Below, piece after piece: positions 12,261-25,690 of a stretch of 64,000 bases of DNA. This stretch comes from Galeopsis tetrahit (lineage: Eukaryota; Streptophyta; Magnoliopsida; Lamiales; Lamiaceae). The translations under genes were made by a program, and so were the position numbers. The first letter of the stretch is position 1; each line of letters starts with the position of its first letter. The stretch lies in the NCBI GenBank assembly GCA_963675135.1, contig OY776122.1, positions 19,222,881 to 19,286,880 of the forward strand, in the 5' to 3' direction. Under the pieces are notes generated by a model. The model worked only from the letters and a program-made list of their open reading frames with translations, searched no databases and had not been told where the DNA came from.

Positions 12261-15045
12261 ACGTCGTCGCCCATAGCCAAACTTGCGCGCATGGTTGTAT
12301 GCCGTTTTTACAAATTTTTAGATTGCCTCCCTGGTTTGCATCCCTCACTGAATTGGCCATAGAATCAATTTTGTCGAGACGCTTTTTGAATTTGATGCCT
12401 CAGGTGCAGAGTTTTTGACTTCGTCGCCAATAGCCAAATTGCGCGCATGCTTGTGCGCCATTTTTACAAAGTTTTCAGATTGCCTCCCGGGTTTGCATTT
12501 CCAACTGAATTGGCCATAGAATCAATTGTGTCGAGAAAGTTTTTGAATTTGAGGCCTCGGGTGCGGAGTTTTGGACGTCGTCGCCCATAGTCAAACTTGC
12601 GCGCATGGTTGTGTGCCGTTTTTACAAAGTTTTCAGATTACCTCCCTGGTTTGCATCCCTCACTGAATTGGCCATAGAATCAATTGTGTCGAGACGGTTT
12701 TTGAATTTGAGGCCTCGGGTGCAGAGTTTTTGACTTCGTCGCCTATAGCCAAATTGCGCGCATGCTTGTGCGCCATTTTTACAAAGTTTTCAGATTGCCT
12801 CCCGGGTTTGCATTTCCCACTGAATTGGCCATAGAATCAATTGTGTCGAGAAAGTTTTTGAATTTGAGGCCTCGGGTGCGGAGGTCTTGACGTCGTCGCG
12901 CATAACCAAACTTGCGTGCATGGTTGTGTGCCGTTTTTACAAAGTTTTCAGATTGCCTCCTAGGTCTGTATCCTTCACTGAATTGGCCATAGAATCAATT
13001 GTGTAGAGACGGTTTTTGAATTTGAGGCCTTGGGTGCGGAGTTTTTGACGTCGTCGCCCATAGCCAAATTGCGCGCACGCTTGTGTGCCGTTTTTACAAA
13101 GTTTTCAGATTGTCTCTCGGGTTTGCATTTTCAGCTGAATTGGCTATAGAATCAATTGTGTCGAGAAAATTTTTGAATATGAGGCCTCGGGGGCGGAGTT
13201 TTTGACATCGTCGCCCATAGCCAAATTGCGCGCACGCTTGTGCGTCGTTTTTACAACGTTTTTAGATTGCCTCCCGGGTTTGCATTTCCAGCTGAATTGG
13301 CTATAGAATCAATTGTGTCGAGAAAATTTTTGAATTTGAGGCCTCGGGTGCGGAGTTTTTGACGTCGTCGCCCATAGCCAAATTGCGCGCACGCTTGTGT
13401 GCCGTTTTTACAAAGTTTTCAGATTGCCTCCCACGTTTGCATCCCTCACTGAATTGGCCATAGAATCAATTGTGTCGAGACGGTTTTTGAATTTGAGGCC
13501 TCGGGTGCGGAGTTTTTGACGTCGTCGCCCATAGCCAAATTGCGCGCACGCTTGTGCGCCATTTTTACAAAGTTTTCAGATTGCCTCCCGGGTTTGAATT
13601 TCCCACTGAATTGGCCATAGAATCAATTGTGTCAAGAAAGTTTTTGAATTTGAGGCCTCGGGTGCAGAGTTTTTGACGTCGTCGCCCATAGCAAAACTTG
13701 CGCGCATGGTTGTGTGCCGTTTTTACAAAGTTTTCAGATTGCCTACCAGGTTTGCATCCCTCACTGAATTGGCCATATAATCAATTGTGTCGAGACGGTT
13801 TCTGAATTTGAGGCCTCGGGTGCAAAGTTTTTAACGTCGTCGCCCATAGCCAAATTTGCGCATGCTTGTGCGCCGTTTTTACAAAGTTTTCAGATTGCCT
13901 CCCGGGTTTGTATCTCCCACTGAATTGGCCATATAATCAATTATGTCGAGAAAGTTTTTGAATTTGAGGCCTCGGGTGCGATGTTTTTGACGTCGTCGGC
14001 CATAGCCAAACTTGCGCGCATGGTTATGTGTCATTTTTACAAAGTTTTCAGATTGACTCCCAGGTTTGCATCCCTCACTGAATTGGCCATAGAATCAATT
14101 GTGTCGAGACGGTTTTTGAATTTGAGGCCTCGGGTGCAATGTTTTTAACGTCGTCGCCCATAGCCAAATTTGCGCATGCTTGTGCGCCGTTTTTACATAG
14201 TTTTCAGATTGGCTCCCGGGTTTGCATCCCCCACTGAATGGGCCATAGAATCAATTGTGTCGAGAAAGGTTTTGAATTTGAGGCCTCGGGTGCGGAGTTT
14301 TTGACGTCGTCGCCCATAGCCAAACTTGCGCGCATGGTTGTATGCCGTTTTTACAAATTTTTAGATTGCCTCCCTGGTTTGCATCCCTCACTGAATTGGC
14401 CATAGAATCAATTTTGTCGAGACGCTTTTTGAATTTGATGCCTCAGGTGCAGAGTTTTTGACTTCGTCGCCAATAGCCAAATTGCGCGCATGCTTGTGCG
14501 CCATTTTTACAAAGTTTTCAGATTGCCTCCCGGGTTTGCATTTCCAACTGAATTGGCCATAGAATCAATTGTGTCGAGAAAGTTTTTGAATTTGAGGCCT
14601 CGGGTGCGGAGTTTTGGACGTCGTCGCCCATAGTCAAACTTGCGCGCATGGTTGTGTGCCGTTTTTACAAAGTTTTCAGATTACCTCCCTGGTTTGCATC
14701 CCTCACTGAATTGGCCATAGAATCAATTGTGTCGAGACGGTTTTTGAATTTGAGGCCTCGGGTGCAGAGTTTTTGACTTCGTCGCCTATAGCCAAATTGC
14801 GCGCATGCTTGTGCGCCATTTTTACAAAGTTTTCAGATTGCCTCCCGGGTTTGCATTTCCCACTGAATTGGCCATAGAATCAATTGTGTCGAGAAAGTTT
14901 TTGAATTTGAGGCCTCGGGTGCGGAGGTCTTGACGTCGTCGCGCATAACCAAACTTGCGTGCATGGTTGTGTGCCGTTTTTACAAAGTTTTCAGATTGCC
15001 TCCTAGGTCTGTATCCTTCACTGAATTGGCCATAGAATCAATTGT
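10961..15045. repeat. 2,043 bp (13-monomer) higher-order repeat, two tandem copies
   Basis: TTTGATGCCTCAGGTGC occurs at 12,391 and 14,434, TAGAGACGG at 10,961 and 13,004, and CGCATAACCA at 12,899 and 14,942; each pair is 2,043 bases apart. The rare GAGGTCTTGACG is also shared (about 12,882 and 14,925). This unit overlaps the 2,198 bp unit and can be read as a shortened, rearranged derivative of it. Thirteen is odd, so the A-B alternation slips once per copy. Confidence 0.85.
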
Positions 15046-16150
15046 GTCGAGAAATTTTTGAATTTGAGGCCTCGGGTGCAGAGTTTTTAACGTCGTCGCC
15101 CATAGCCAAACTTGCGCGCATGGTTGTGTGCCGTTTTTACAAAGTTTTCAGATTGCCTCCCAGGTTTGCATCCCTCACTGAATTGGCAATAGAATCAATT
15201 GTGTCGAGACGGTTTTTGAATTTGAGGCCTTGGGTGCGGAGTTTTTGACGTCGTCGCCCATAGCCAAATTGCGCGCACGCTTGTGTGCCGTTTTTACAAA
15301 GTTTTCAGATTGCCTCCCGGGTTTGCATTTCCAACTGAATTGGCCATAGATTCAATTGTGTCGAGAAAGGTTTTGAATTTGAGGCCTCGGGTGCGGAGTT
15401 TTGGACGTCATCGCCCATAGTCAAACTTGCGCGCATGGTTGTGTGCCGTTTTTACAAAGTTTTCAGATTGCCTCCCTGGTTTGCATCCCTCACTGAATTG
15501 GCCATAGAATCAATTGTGTCGAGACGGTTTTTGAATTTGAGGCCTCGGGTGCAGAGTTTTTGACTCCGTCGCCCATAGCCAAATTGCGCGCATGCTTGTG
15601 CGCCGTTTTTACAAAGTTTTCAGATTGCCTCCCGGGTTTGCATTTCCCACTGAATTGGCCATAGAATCAATTGTGTCGAGAAAGTTTTTGAATTTGAGGC
15701 CTCGGGTGCGGATTTTTTGACGTCGTCGCGCATAACCAAACTTGCGTGTATGGTTGTGTGCCGTTTTTACAAAGTTTTCAGATTGCCTCCTAGGTCTGTA
15801 TCCTTCACTGAATTGGCCATAGAATCAATTGTGTCGAGAAATTTTTGAATTTGAGGCCTCGGGTGCAGAGTTTTTGACGTCGTCGCCCATAGCCAAACTT
15901 GCGCGCATGGTTGTGTGCCGTTTTTACAAAGTTTTCAGATTGCCTCCCAGGTTTGCATCCCTCACTGAATTGGCAATAGAATCAATTGTGTCGAGACGGT
16001 TTTTGAATTTGAGGCCTTGGGTGCGGAGTTTTTGACGTCGTCGCCCATAGCCAAATTGCGCGCACGCTTGTGTGCCGTTTTTACAAAGTTTTCAGATTAC
16101 CTCTCGGGTTTGCATTTCCAGCTGAATTGGCTATAGAATCAATTGTGTCG
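14578..16150. repeat. 787 bp (5-monomer) higher-order repeat, two copies
   Basis: TTGGACGTC lies at 14,614 and 15,401, and the CCTCCTAGGTCTGTATCC unit and its downstream monomer repeat at the same 787 base step. Each unit has five monomers with markers in order: GTTTTGGACG, CAGAGTTTTTGACTTCG (or CTCCG), CGCATAACCAAAC, GAGAAATTTTTG and GGCCTTGGGTGCGG. The same unit recurs at 24-27 kb and 38-39.7 kb. Confidence 0.85.
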
Positions 16151-18960
16151 AGAAAATTTTTGAATTTGAGGCCTCGGGTGCGGAGTTTTTGACGTCGTCG
16201 CCCATAGACAGACTTGCGCGCATGGTTGTGTGCCGTTTTTACAAAGTTTTCAAATTGCCTCCCAGGTTTGCATCCCTCACTGAATTGGCCATAGAATCAA
16301 TTGTGTCGAGAAGGTTTTTGAATTTGAGGCCTCGGGTGCGGACTTTTTGACGTCGTCGTCCATAGCCAAATTGCGCACACGCTTGTGCGTCGTTTTTACA
16401 AAGTTTTCAGATTGCCTCTCGGGTTTGCATTTTCAGCTGAATTGGCTATAGAATCAATTGTGTCGAGAAAATTTTTGAATTTGAGGCCTCGGGGGCGGAG
16501 TTTTTGACATCGTCGCCCATAGCCAAATTGCGCGCACGCTTGTGCGTCGTTTTTACAAAGTTTTCAGATTGCCTCCCGAGTTTGCATTTCCAGCTGAATT
16601 GGCTATAGAATCAATCGTGTCGAGAAAATTTTTGAATTTGAGGCCTCGGGTGCGGAGTTTTTGACGTCGTCGCCCATAGCCAAACTTGAGCGCAAGGTTG
16701 TGTGCCATTTTTACAAAGTTTTCAGATTGCCTCCCAGGTTTGCATCCCTCACTGAATTGGCCATAGAATCAATTGTGTGGAGACGGTTTTTCAATTTGAG
16801 GCGTCGGGTGCGGAGTTTTTGACGTCGTCGCCCATAGCCAAATTGCGCGCACGCTTGTGCGCCGTTTTTATAAAGTTTTCAGATTGCCTCCCGAGTTTGA
16901 ATTTCCCACTGAATTGGACATAGACTCAATTGTGTCAAGAAAGTTTTTGAATTTGAGGCCTCGGGTGCGGAGTTTTTGACGTCGTCGCCCATAGCCAAAC
17001 TTGCGCGCATGGTTGTGTGCCGTTTTTACAAAGTTTTCAGATTGCCTCCCAGGTTTGCATCCCTCACTGAATTGGCCATAGAATCAATTGTGTCGAGACG
17101 GTTTTTGAATTTGAGGCCTCGGGTGCGAAGTTTTTAACGTCGTCGCCCATAGCCAAATTTGCGCATGCTTGTGCGCCGTTTTTACAAAGTTTTCAGATTG
17201 CCTCCCGGGTTTGCATCTCCCACTGAATTGGCCATAGAATCAATTGTGTCGAGAAATTTTTTGAATTTGAGGCCTCAGGTGCGATGTTTTTGACGTCGTC
17301 GCCCATAGCCAAACTTGCGCGCATGGTTGTGTGCCATTTTTACAAAGTTTTCAGATTGCCTCCCGGGTTTGCATTTCCCACTGAATTGGACATAGACTCA
17401 ATTGTGTCAAGAAAGTTTTTGAATTTGAGGCCTCGGGTGCGGAGTTTTTGACGTCGTCGCCCATAGCCAAATTGCGCGCACGCTTGTATGCCGTTTTTAC
17501 AAAGTTTTCTGATTGCCTCCCAGGTTTGCATCCCTCACTGAATTGGCCATAGAATCAATTGTGTCGAGACGGTTTTTGAATTTGAGGCCTCGGGTGCGGA
17601 GTTTTTGACGTCGTCGCCCATAGCCAAATTGCGCGCACGCTTGTGCGCCGTTTTTACAAAGTTTTCAGATTGCCTCCCGGGTTTGAATTTCCCACTGAAT
17701 TGGCCATAGAATCAATTGTGTCAAGAAAGTTTTTGAATTTGAGGCCTCGGGTGCAGAGTTTTTGACGTCGTCGCCCATAGCAAAACTTGCGCGCATGGTT
17801 GTGTGCCGTTTTTACAGATTTTTAGATTGCCTCCCTGGTTTGCATCCCTCACTGAATTGGCCATAGAATCATTTATGTCGAGATGGTTTTTGAATTTGAG
17901 GCCTCGGGTGCAGAGTTTTTCACTTCGTCGCCCATAGCCAAATTGCGCGAATGATTGTGCGCCATTTTTACAAAGTTTTCAGATTGCCTCCCGGGTTTGC
18001 ATTTCCCACTGAATTGGCCATAGAATCAATTGTGTCGAGAAAGTTTTTGAATTTGAGGCCTCGGGTGCAGAGTTTTTGATGTCGTCGCCCATAGCCAAAC
18101 TTGCGCGCATTGTTGTGTGCCGTTTTTACAAAGTTTTCAGATTGCCTCCCAGGTTTGCATCCTTCACTGAATTGGCCATAGAATCAATTGTGTCGAGACA
18201 GTTTTTGAATTTGAGGCCTAGGGTGCGGAGTTTTTGACGTCGTCGCCCATAGCCAAACTTGCGCGCATGGTTGTGTGCCGTTTTTACAAAGTTTTCAGAT
18301 TGCCTCCCAGGTTTGCATCCCTCACTGAATTGGCAATAGAATCAATTGTGTCGAGACGGTTTTTGAATTTGAGGCCTCGGGTGCGGAGTTTTTGACGTCG
18401 TCGCCCATAGCCAAATTGCGCGCACGCTTGTGTGCCGTTTTTACAAAGTTTTCAGATTGCCTCCCAGGTTTGCATCCCTCACTGAATTGGCCATAGAATC
18501 AATTGTGTCGAGACGGTTTTTGAATTTGAGGCCTCGGGTGCGGAGTTTTTGACGTCGTCGCCCATAGCCAAATTGCGCGCACGCTTGTGCGCCGTTTTTA
18601 CAAAGTTTTCAGATTGCCTCCCGGGTTTGCATCCCTCACTGAATTGGCCATAGAATCAATTGTGTCAAGAAAGTTTTTGAATTTGAGGCCTCGGGTGCAG
18701 AGTTTTTGACGTCGTCGCCCATAGCAAAACTTGCGCGCATGGTTGTGTGCCGTTTTTACAAAGTTTTCAGATTGCCTACCAGGTTTGCATCCCTCACTGA
18801 ATTGGCCATAGAATCAATTGTGTCGAGACGGTTTCTGAATTTGAGGCCTCGGGTGCAAAGTTTTTAACGTCGTCGCCCATAGCCAAATTTGGGCATGCTT
18901 GTGCGCCGTTTTTACAAAGTTTTCAGATTGCCTCCCAGGTTTGCATCCCTCACTGAATTG
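15345..18960. repeat. ~3.6 kb block duplicated at 26,511-30,126 (copy 1)
   Basis: Rare variants match base for base at an offset of 11,166: CCATAGATTCAATTG at 15,345 and 26,511; CTTGCGTGTATGG at 15,740 and 26,906; CATAGACAGACTTGCG at 16,204 and 27,370; CAATCGTGTCGAG at 16,613 and 27,779; TTTTTACAGATTTTTAG at 17,809 and 28,975; ATTTGGGCATGC at 18,887 and 30,053. Isolated differences exist (TTTCAATTTG at 16,789 against TTTGAATTTG at 27,955). The offset equals 71 monomers. Homology fades after about 18,960. Confidence 0.85.
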
Positions 18961-19924
18961 GCCATATAATCAATTGTGTCGAGAAATTTTTGAATTTGAG
19001 GCCTCGGGTGCAGAGTTTTTAACGTCGTCGCCCATAGCCAAACTTGCGCGCATGGTTGTGTGCCGTTTTTACAAAGTTTTCAGATTGCCTCCCTGGTTTG
19101 CATCCCTCACTGAATTGGCCATAGAATCAATTGTGTCGAGACGGTTTTTGAATTTGAGGCCTCGGGTGCAGAGTTTTTGACTTCGTCGCCCATAGCCAAA
19201 TTGCGCGCATGCTTGTGCGCCGTTTTTACAAAGTTTTCAGATTGCCTCCCGGGTTTGCATTTCCCACTGAATTGGCCATAGAATCAATTGTGTCGAGAAA
19301 GTTTTTGAATTTGAGGCCTCGGGTGCGGAGTTTTTGACGTCGTCGCGCATAACCAAACTTGCGTGCATGGTTGTGTGCCGTTTTTACAAAGTTTTCAGAT
19401 TGCCTCCTAGGTCTGTATCCTTCACTGAATTGGCCATAGAATCAATTGTGTCGAGAAATTTTTGAATTTGAGGCCTCGGGTGCAGAGTTTTTGACGTCGT
19501 CGCCCATAGCCAAACTTGCGCATGCTTGTGCGCCGTTTTTACAAAGTTTTCAGATTGCCTCCCGTGTTTGCATCTCCCACTGAATTGGCCATAGAATCAA
19601 TTGTGTCGAGAAAGTTTTTGAATTTGAGGCCTCGGGTGCGATGTTTTTGACGTCGTCGCCCATAGCCAAACTTGCGCGCATGGTTGTGTGCCATTTTTAC
19701 AAAGTTTTCAGATTGCCTCCCGGGTTTGCATTTCCCACTGAATTGGACATAGACTCAATTGTGTCAAGAAAGTTTTTGAATTTGAGGCCTCGGGTGCGGA
19801 GTTTTTGACGTCGTCGCCCATAGCCAAATTGCGCGCACGCTTGTGTGCCGTTTTTACAAAGTTTTCAGATTGCCTCCCAGGTTTGCATCCCTCACTGAAT
19901 TGGCCATAGAATCAATTGTGTCGA

Positions 19925-21185
19925 GACGGTTTTTGAATTTGAGGCCTCGGGTGCGGAGTTTTTGACGTCGTCGCCCATAGCCAAATTGCGCGCACGCTTG
20001 TGCGCCGTTTTTACAGAGTTTTCAGATTGCCTCCCGGGTTTGAATTTCCCACTGAATTGGCCATAGAATCAATTGTGTCAAGAATGTTTTTGAATTTGAG
20101 GCCTCGGGTGCAGAGTTTTTGACGTCGTCGCCCATAGCAAAACTTGCGCGCATGGTTGTGTGCCGTTTTTACAAAGTTTTCAGATTGCCTACCAGGTTTG
20201 CATCCCTCACTGAATTTGCCATAGAATCAATTGTGTCGAGACGGTTTCTGAATTTGAGGCCTCGGGTGCAAAGTTTTTAACGTCGTCGCCCATAGCCAAA
20301 TTTGCGCATGCTTGTGCGCCGTTTTTATAAAGTTTTCAGATTGCCTCCCGGGTTTGTATCTCCCACTGAATTGGCCATAGAATCAATTCTGTCGAGAAAG
20401 TTTTTGAATTTGAGGCCTCGGGTGCGATGTTTTTGACGTCGTCGGCCATAGCCAAACTTGCGCGCATGGTTGTGTGTCATTTTTACAAAGTTTTCAGATT
20501 GACTCCCAGGTTTGCATCCCTCACTGAATTGGCCATAGAATCAATTGTGTCGAGACGGTTTTTGAATTTGAGGCCTCGGGTGCGGAGTTTTTGACGTCGT
20601 CGCCCATAGCCAAATTGCGCGCACGCTTGTGCGCCGTTTTTACAGAGTTTTCAGATTGCCTCCCGGGTTTGAATTTCCCACTGAATTGGCCATAGAATCA
20701 ATTGTGTCAAGAATGTTTTTGAATTTGAGGCCTCGGGTGCAGAGTTTTTGACGTCGTCGCCCATAGCAAAACTTGCGCGCATGGTTGTGTGCCGTTTTTA
20801 CAAAGTTTTCAGATTGCCTACCAGGTTTGCATCCCTCACTGAATTTGCCATAGAATCAATTGTGTCGAGACGGTTTCTGAATTTGAGGCCTCGGGTGCAA
20901 AGTTTTTAACGTCGTCGCCCATAGCCAAATTTGCGCATGCTTGTGCGCCGTTTTTATAAAGTTTTCAGATTGCCTCCCGGGTTTGTATCTCCCACTGAAT
21001 TGGCCATAGAATCAATTCTGTCGAGAAAGTTTTTGAATTTGAGGCCTCGGGTGCGATGTTTTTGACGTCGTCGGCCATAGCCAAACTTGCGCGCATGGTT
21101 GTGTGTCATTTTTACAAAGTTTTCAGATTGACTCCCAGGTTTGCATCCCTCACTGAATTGGCCATAGAATCAATTGTGTCGAGAC
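19925..21185. repeat. 629 bp (4-monomer) tandem duplication
   Basis: TTACAGAGTT is at 20,011 and 20,640, exactly 629 bases apart. Shared rare bases follow: GTCAAGAATG, CTGAATTTGCCATAG, TTTTTATAAAG and CAATTCTGTCGAG. The copies look identical by eye over the unit. The left copy runs about 19,930-20,558 and the right about 20,559-21,187, after which the array continues into the GCAATG and ATTGGCTCCC monomers. Confidence 0.85.
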
Positions 21186-22930
21186 GGTTTTTGAATTTGA
21201 GGCCTCGGGTGCAATGTTTTTAACGTCGTCGCCCATAGCCAAATTTGCGCATGCTTGTGCGCCGTTTTTACATAGTTTTCAGATTGGCTCCCGGGTTTGC
21301 ATCTCCCACTGAATGGGCCATAGAATCAATTGTGTCGAGAAAGGTTTTGAATTTGAGGCTTCGGGTGCGGAGTTTTTGACGTCGTCGCCCATAGCCAAAC
21401 TTGCGCGCATGGTTGTATGCCGTTTTTACAAATTTTTAGATTGCCTCCCTGGTTTGCATCCCTCACTGAATTGGCCATAGAATCAATTTTGTCGAGACGC
21501 TTTTTGAATTTGAGGCCTCGGGTGCAGAGTTTTTGACTTCGTCGCCCATAGCTAAATTGCGCGAATGCTTGTGCGCCATTTTTACAAAGTTTTCAGATTG
21601 CCTCCCGGGTTTGCATTTCCAACTGAATTGGCCATAGAATCAATTGTGTCGAGAAAGGTTTTGAATTTGAGGCCTCGGGTGCGGAGTTTTGGACGTCGTC
21701 GCCCATAGTCAAACTTGCGCGCATGGTTGTGTGCCGTTTTTACAAAGTTTTCAGATTGCCTCCCTGGTTTGCATTCCTCACTGAATTGGCCATAGAATCA
21801 ATTGTGTCGAGACGGTTTTTGAATTTGAGGCCTCGGGTGCAGAGTTTTTGACTTCGTCGCCCATAGCCAAATTGAGCGCATGCTTGTGCGCCGTTTTTAC
21901 AAAGTTTTCAGATTGCCTCCCGGGTTTGCATTTCCCACTGAATTGGCCATAGAATCAATTGTGTCGAGAAAGTTTTTGAATTTGAGGCCTCGGGTGCAGA
22001 GTTTTTGATGTCGTCGCCCATAGCCAAACTTGCGCGCATGTTTGTGTGCCGTTTTTACAAAGTTTTCAGATTGCCTCCCAGGTTTGCATCCTTCACTGAA
22101 TTGGCCATAGAATCAATTGTGTCGAGACAGTTTTTGAATTTGAGGCCTAGGGTGCGGAGTTTTTGACGTCGTCGCCCATAGCCAAACTTGCGCGCATGGT
22201 TGTGTGTCGTTTTTAAAAAGTTTTCAGATTGCCTCCCAGGTTTGCATCCCTCACTGAATTGGCAATAGAATCAATTATGTCGAGACGGTTTTTGAATTTG
22301 AGGCCTCGGGTGCGGAGTTTTTGACGTCGTCGCCCATAGCCAAATTGCGCGCACGCTTGTGTGCCGTTTTTACAAAGTTTTCAGATTGCCTCCCAGGTTT
22401 GCATCCCTCACTGAATTGGCAATAGAATCAATTGTGTCGAGACGGTTTTTGAATTTGAGGCCTCGGGTGCGGAGTTTTTGACGTCGTCGCCCATAGCCAA
22501 ATTGCGCGCACGCTTGTGCTCCGTTTTTACAAAGTTTTCAGATTGCCTCCCGGGTTTGAATTTCCTACTGAATTGGCCATAGAATCAATTGTGTCAAGAA
22601 AGTTTTTGAATTTGAGGCCTCGGGTGCAGAGTTTTTGACGTCGTCGCCCATAGACAAACTTGCGCGCATGGTTGTGTGCCGTTTTTACAAAGTTTTCAGA
22701 TTGCCTCCCAGGTTTGCATCCCTCACTGAATTGGCCATAGAATCAATTGTGTCGAGACGGTTTCTGAATTTGAGGCCTCGGGTGCGGACTTTTTGACGTC
22801 GTCGCCCATAGCCAAATTGCGCACACGCTTGTGCGTCGTTTTTACAAAGTTTTCAGATTGCCTCTCGGGTTTGCATTTTCAGCTGAATTGGCTATAGAAT
22901 CAATTGTGTCGAGAAAATTTTTGAATTTGA
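20590..22930. repeat. Block shared with 31,910-34,240 (copy 1)
   Basis: GTGCAATG lies at 21,209 and 32,531, an offset of 11,322 (72 monomers), with shared rare variants TTTGAGGCTTCGGGTG (21,354 and 32,676) and ATTTTGTCGAGACGC. Beyond about 21,660 the two copies differ in monomer content, then share GGCCTAGGGTG, TTTTTAAAAAGTTTTC and GGCAATAGAATCAATTATG, with the right copy amplified into the 1,260 bp array. This left copy looks like the unamplified state of that module. Confidence 0.75.
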
Positions 22931-25690
22931 GGCCTCGGGTGCGGAGTTTTTGACGTCGTCGCCCATAGCCAAATTTGAGCGCAAGGTTGTGTGCCATTTT
23001 TACAAAGTTTTCAGATTGCCTCCCAGGTTTGCATCCCTCACTGAATTGGCCATAGAATCAATTGTGTGGAGACGGTTTTTGAATTTGAGGCGTCGGGTGC
23101 GGAGTTTTTGACGTCGTCGCCCATAGCCAAATTGCGCGCACGCTTGTGCGCCGTTTTTATAAATTTTTCAGATTGCCTCCCGAGTTTGAATTTCCCACTG
23201 AATTGGACATAGACTCAATTGTGTCAAGAAAGTTTTTGAATTTGAGGCCTCGGGTGCGGAGTTTTTGACGTCGTCGCCCATAGCCAAACTTGCGCGCATG
23301 GTTGTGTGCCGTTTTTACAAAGTTTTCAGATTGCCTCCCAGGTTTGCATCCCTCACTGAATTGGCCATAGAATCAATTGTGTCGAGACGGCTTTTGAATT
23401 TGAGGCCTCGGGTGCGAAGTTTTTAACGTCGTCGCCCATAGCCAAATTTGCGCATGCTTGTGCGCCGTTTTTACAAAGTTTTCAGATTGCCTCCCGGGTT
23501 TGCATCTCCCACTGAATTGGCCATAGAATCAATTGTGTCGAGAAAGTTTTTGAATTTGAGGCCTTGGGTGCGATGTTTTTGACGTCGTCGCCCATAGCCA
23601 AACTTGCGCGCATGGTTGTGTGTCATTTTTACAAAGTTTTCAGATTGCCTCCCAGGTTTGCATCCCTCACTGAATTGGCCATAGAATCAATTGTGTCGAG
23701 ACGGTTTTTGAATTTGAGGCCTCGGGTGCAATGTTTTTAACGTCGTCGCCCATAGCCAAATTTGCGCATGCTTGTGCGCCGTTTTTACATAGTTTTCAGA
23801 TTGGCTCCCGGGTTTGCATCTCCCACTGAATGGGCCATAGAATCAATTGTGTCGAGAAAGGTTTTGAATTTGAGGCCTCGGGTGCGGAGTTTTTGACGTC
23901 GTCGCCCATAGCCAAACTTGCGCGCATGGTTGTATGCCGTTTTTACAAATTTTTAGATTGCCTCCCTGGTTTGCATCCCTCACTGAATTGGCCATAGAAT
24001 CAATATTGTCGAGACGGTTTTTGAATTTGAGGCCTCGGGTGCAGAGTTTTTGACTTCGTCGCCCATAGCTAAATTGCGCGAATGCTTGTGCGCCATTTTT
24101 ACAAAGTTTTCAGATTGCCTCCCGGGTTTGCATTTCCAACTGAATTGGCCATAGAATCAATTGTGTCGAGAAAGGTTTTGAATTTGAGGCCTCGGGTGCG
24201 GAGTTTTGGACGTCGTCGCCCATAGTCAAACTTGCGCGCATGGTTGTGTGCCGTTTTTACAAAGTTTTCAGATTGCCTCCCTGGTTTGCATTCCTCACTG
24301 AATTGGCCATAGAATCAATTGTGTCGAGACGGTTTTTGAATTTGAGGCCTCGGGTGCAGAGTTTTTGACTTCGTCGCCCATAGCCAAATTGAGCGCATGC
24401 TTGTGCGCCGTTTTTACAAAGTTTTCAGATTGCCTCCCGGGTTTGCATTTCCCACTGAATTGGCCATAGAATCAATTGTGTCGAGAAAGTTTTTGAATTT
24501 GAGGCCTCGGGTGCGGAGTTTTTGACGTCGTCGCGCATAACCAAACTTGCGTGCATGGTTGTGTGCCGTTTTTACAAAGTTTTCAGATTGCCTCCTAGGT
24601 CTGTATCCTTCACTGAATTGGCCATAGAATCAATTGTGTCGAGAAATTTTTGAATTTGAGGCCTCGGGTGCAGAGTTTTTAACGTCGTCGCCCATAGCCA
24701 AACTTGCGCGCATGGTTGTGTGCCGTTTTTACAAAGTTTTCAGATTGCCTCCCAGGTTTGCATCCCTCACTGAATTGGCAATAGAATCAATTGTGTCGAG
24801 ACGGTTTTTGAATTTGAGGCCTTGGGTGCGGAGTTTTTGACGTCGTCGCCCATAGCCAAATTGCGCGCACGCTTGTGTGCCGTTTTTACAAAGTTTTCAG
24901 ATTGCCTCCCGGGTTTGCATTTCCAACTGAATTGGCCATAGAATCAATTGTGTCGAGAAAGGTTTTGAATTTGAGGCCTCGGGTGCGGAGTTTTGGACGT
25001 CGTCGCCCATAGTCAAACTTGCGCGCATGGTTGTGTGCCGTTTTTACAAAGTTTTCAGATTGCCTCCCTGGTTTGCATTCCTCACTGAATTGGCCATAGA
25101 ATCAATTGTGTCGAGACGGTTTTTGAATTTGAGGCCTCGGGTGCAGAGTTTTTGACTTCGTCGCCCATAGCCAAATTGAGCGCATGCTTGTGCGCCGTTT
25201 TTACAAAGTTTTCAGATTGCCTCCCGGGTTTGCATTTCCCACTGAATTGGCCATAGAATCAATTGTGTCGAGAAAGTTTTTGAATTTGAGGCCTCGGGTG
25301 CGGAGTTTTTGACGTCGTCGCGCATAACCAAACTTGCGTGCATGGTTGTGTGCCGTTTTTACAAAGTTTTCAGATTGCCTCCTAGGTCTGTATCCTTCAC
25401 TGAATTGGCCATAGAATCAATTGTGTCGAGAAATTTTTGAATTTGAGGCCTCGGGTGCAGAGTTTTTAACGTCGTCGCCCATAGCCAAACTTGCGCGCAT
25501 GGTTGTGTGCCGTTTTTACAAAGTTTTCAGATTGCCTCCCAGGTTTGCATCCCTCACTGAATTGGCAATAGAATCAATTGTGTCGAGACGGTTTTTGAAT
25601 TTGAGGCCTTGGGTGCGGAGTTTTTGACGTCGTCGCCCATAGCCAAATTGCGCGCACGCTTGTGTGCCGTTTTTACAAAGTTTTCAGATT
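22920..25690. repeat. ~2.7 kb block duplicated at 36,920-39,690 (copy 1)
   Basis: The offset is 14,000 at 22,961/36,961, falling to 13,999 and then 13,998 through single-base losses in the right copy (TTTTTCAAAG at 37,000; CCATAAATCAATT near 38,934). Shared rare features are CAAATTTGAGCGCAAGG, TTTTTATAAATTTTTCAG, GGCCTTGGGTGCGATG, CAATATTGTCGAG and CAAATTGAGCGCATGC. Homology ends near 25,690, where the left copy continues in 787 bp units and the right passes to TCTCGGGTTTGC. Confidence 0.85.
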
